Source of the DNA: Hyperoplus lanceolatus
Taxonomy: Eukaryota; Chordata; Actinopteri; Uranoscopiformes; Ammodytidae
DNA length: 64,000 bases
Direction: 5' to 3'
Assembly (NCBI GenBank): GCA_026929865.2
Contig: CM049400.1
Location: 11,022,001 to 11,086,000, forward strand
Every line of letters begins with the position of its first letter. Within the stretch, counting starts at the first letter, position 1. This document shows positions 63,454-64,000 of this stretch, one piece after another. The translations under genes were made by a program, and so were the position numbers. The notes beneath the pieces were generated by a model. It ran no database searches, was not told the DNA's origin, and saw only the letters and a program-made list of their open reading frames with translations.

Positions 63454-63980
63454 GGGGTAGTTTGGAATTTTGGACATAGGGCTTCATTTCCAAATGTGTT
63501 ATTTATCATTGGAGACGTTTTCTTTTCAACAAATTTCATTCAGTCCTTCTAGTTGCAAGGTTCGCTGGTGCTAGTCTAGCGCAAGTCAACAGTTGTTGCT
63601 AGCCTGCTAATAAAAACAGTCTTACCGTCACTGTACATCCGAGGCAAATCAATCACCCTGCCGCAGCCTACTACCAGGACATAGGACATATACCGCTGCT
63701 GCTGAGACAGCAAGTCCTTAAAAATGCAATGCCATGCAAGGTTGGTTTAATTTCTAACATTATTCTATCAAAACAGACATTTACATCAATAGTTTAGCGT
63801 TACAATTTATTTGCCTCTGAGTGGGTAAGACTTTTTCTGCAGGCTAGACACAACCGTTGACTTGCGCTAACCTAGCACCAGTGAACTCTGCAACTAGAAG
63901 GACTGAATGAAATTGGTTGAAAACACCACACTGGCTTTCTTGGAAATGAGGCCCTATGTCCAAAATCACTGAGCTATCCC
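63454..63980. mobile_element. MITE with ~150-bp terminal inverted repeats, in the tmtc2 intron
   Basis: The left arm (63454-63630) and right arm (63824-63980) are inverted copies. Shared words include TTTTGGACATAGGG, TTTCATTCAGTCCTTCTAG and GCGCAAGTCAAC, in matching order and spacing. About 190 bp of unrelated sequence separates the arms. There is no coding capacity, so this is a non-autonomous DNA element. No clear target duplication is visible, and the superfamily is not assigned. Confidence 0.75.
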
Positions 63981-64000
63981 ATTGATGCTTATTTACAGCT

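Larger units (their letters stand above)
59937..64000 (-). other. tmtc2: Part of the last tmtc2 intron
   Basis: Upstream of the terminal exon in the transcript I found no second TMTC exon: no frame with TPR spacing next to splice sites. The stretch is AT-rich and non-coding. It includes a MITE at 63454-63980 and a unique block around 63150-63370 with several ATTA and ACAAAG words. The penultimate exon must lie beyond 64000. Confidence 0.6.

Overview
The window reads as vertebrate nuclear DNA, most likely from a spiny-rayed (percomorph-type) teleost. It is almost entirely non-coding, and the reading frames of 60 to 212 codons are short and uncorrelated with any recognisable protein. It carries long (CA)n/(TG)n tracts, several tRNA-derived SINE families, a 5'-truncated LINE tail with a (GGAT)n end, and many short DNA transposons with terminal inverted repeats. 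There are no operons, Shine-Dalgarno sites, CRISPR arrays or bacterial features.

The only protein-coding sequence I can support is one exon on the minus strand at 59757-59936. It encodes the C-terminal 59 residues, with a complete TPR motif, of a TMTC-family protein, best matched to TMTC2. A consensus splice acceptor lies just upstream of it in the transcript. Its 3' UTR runs down to about 57575, where there is an AATAAA signal on the minus strand. Positions 59937-64000 are then part of the last intron, which contains a MITE at 63454-63980.

The other ~57 kb (1-57574) lies downstream of this gene and looks like a gene desert. It holds (i) a 1.9 kb hAT-type element at 4465-6362 with a perfect 8-bp target duplication, itself split by an 830-bp TA-flanked element; (ii) a nest of three DNA elements at 13084-15490, including a perfect 25+25 bp palindrome; (iii) four copies of a long-inverted-repeat foldback family (2272, 29041, 43724, 48248); (iv) two copies of a TTAA-flanked MITE (21923, 30667), one inside a duplicated 63-bp segment; (v) seven SINE copies of four kinds, three with clear target duplications; (vi) a LINE tail at 42810-42921 with a 14-bp target duplication; (vii) scattered pieces of an internally repetitive family marked by the word GCTAACATGCT; and (viii) microsatellites.

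Between the repeats are long unique stretches rich in homeodomain-type (TAAT/ATTA), POU and SOX words. By analogy with the large intergenic region beside TMTC2 in other vertebrates, these may be conserved enhancers, but that is inference and needs an alignment. I saw no new gene system. The most interesting material is the nested and self-complementary transposon structure and the candidate regulatory blocks.
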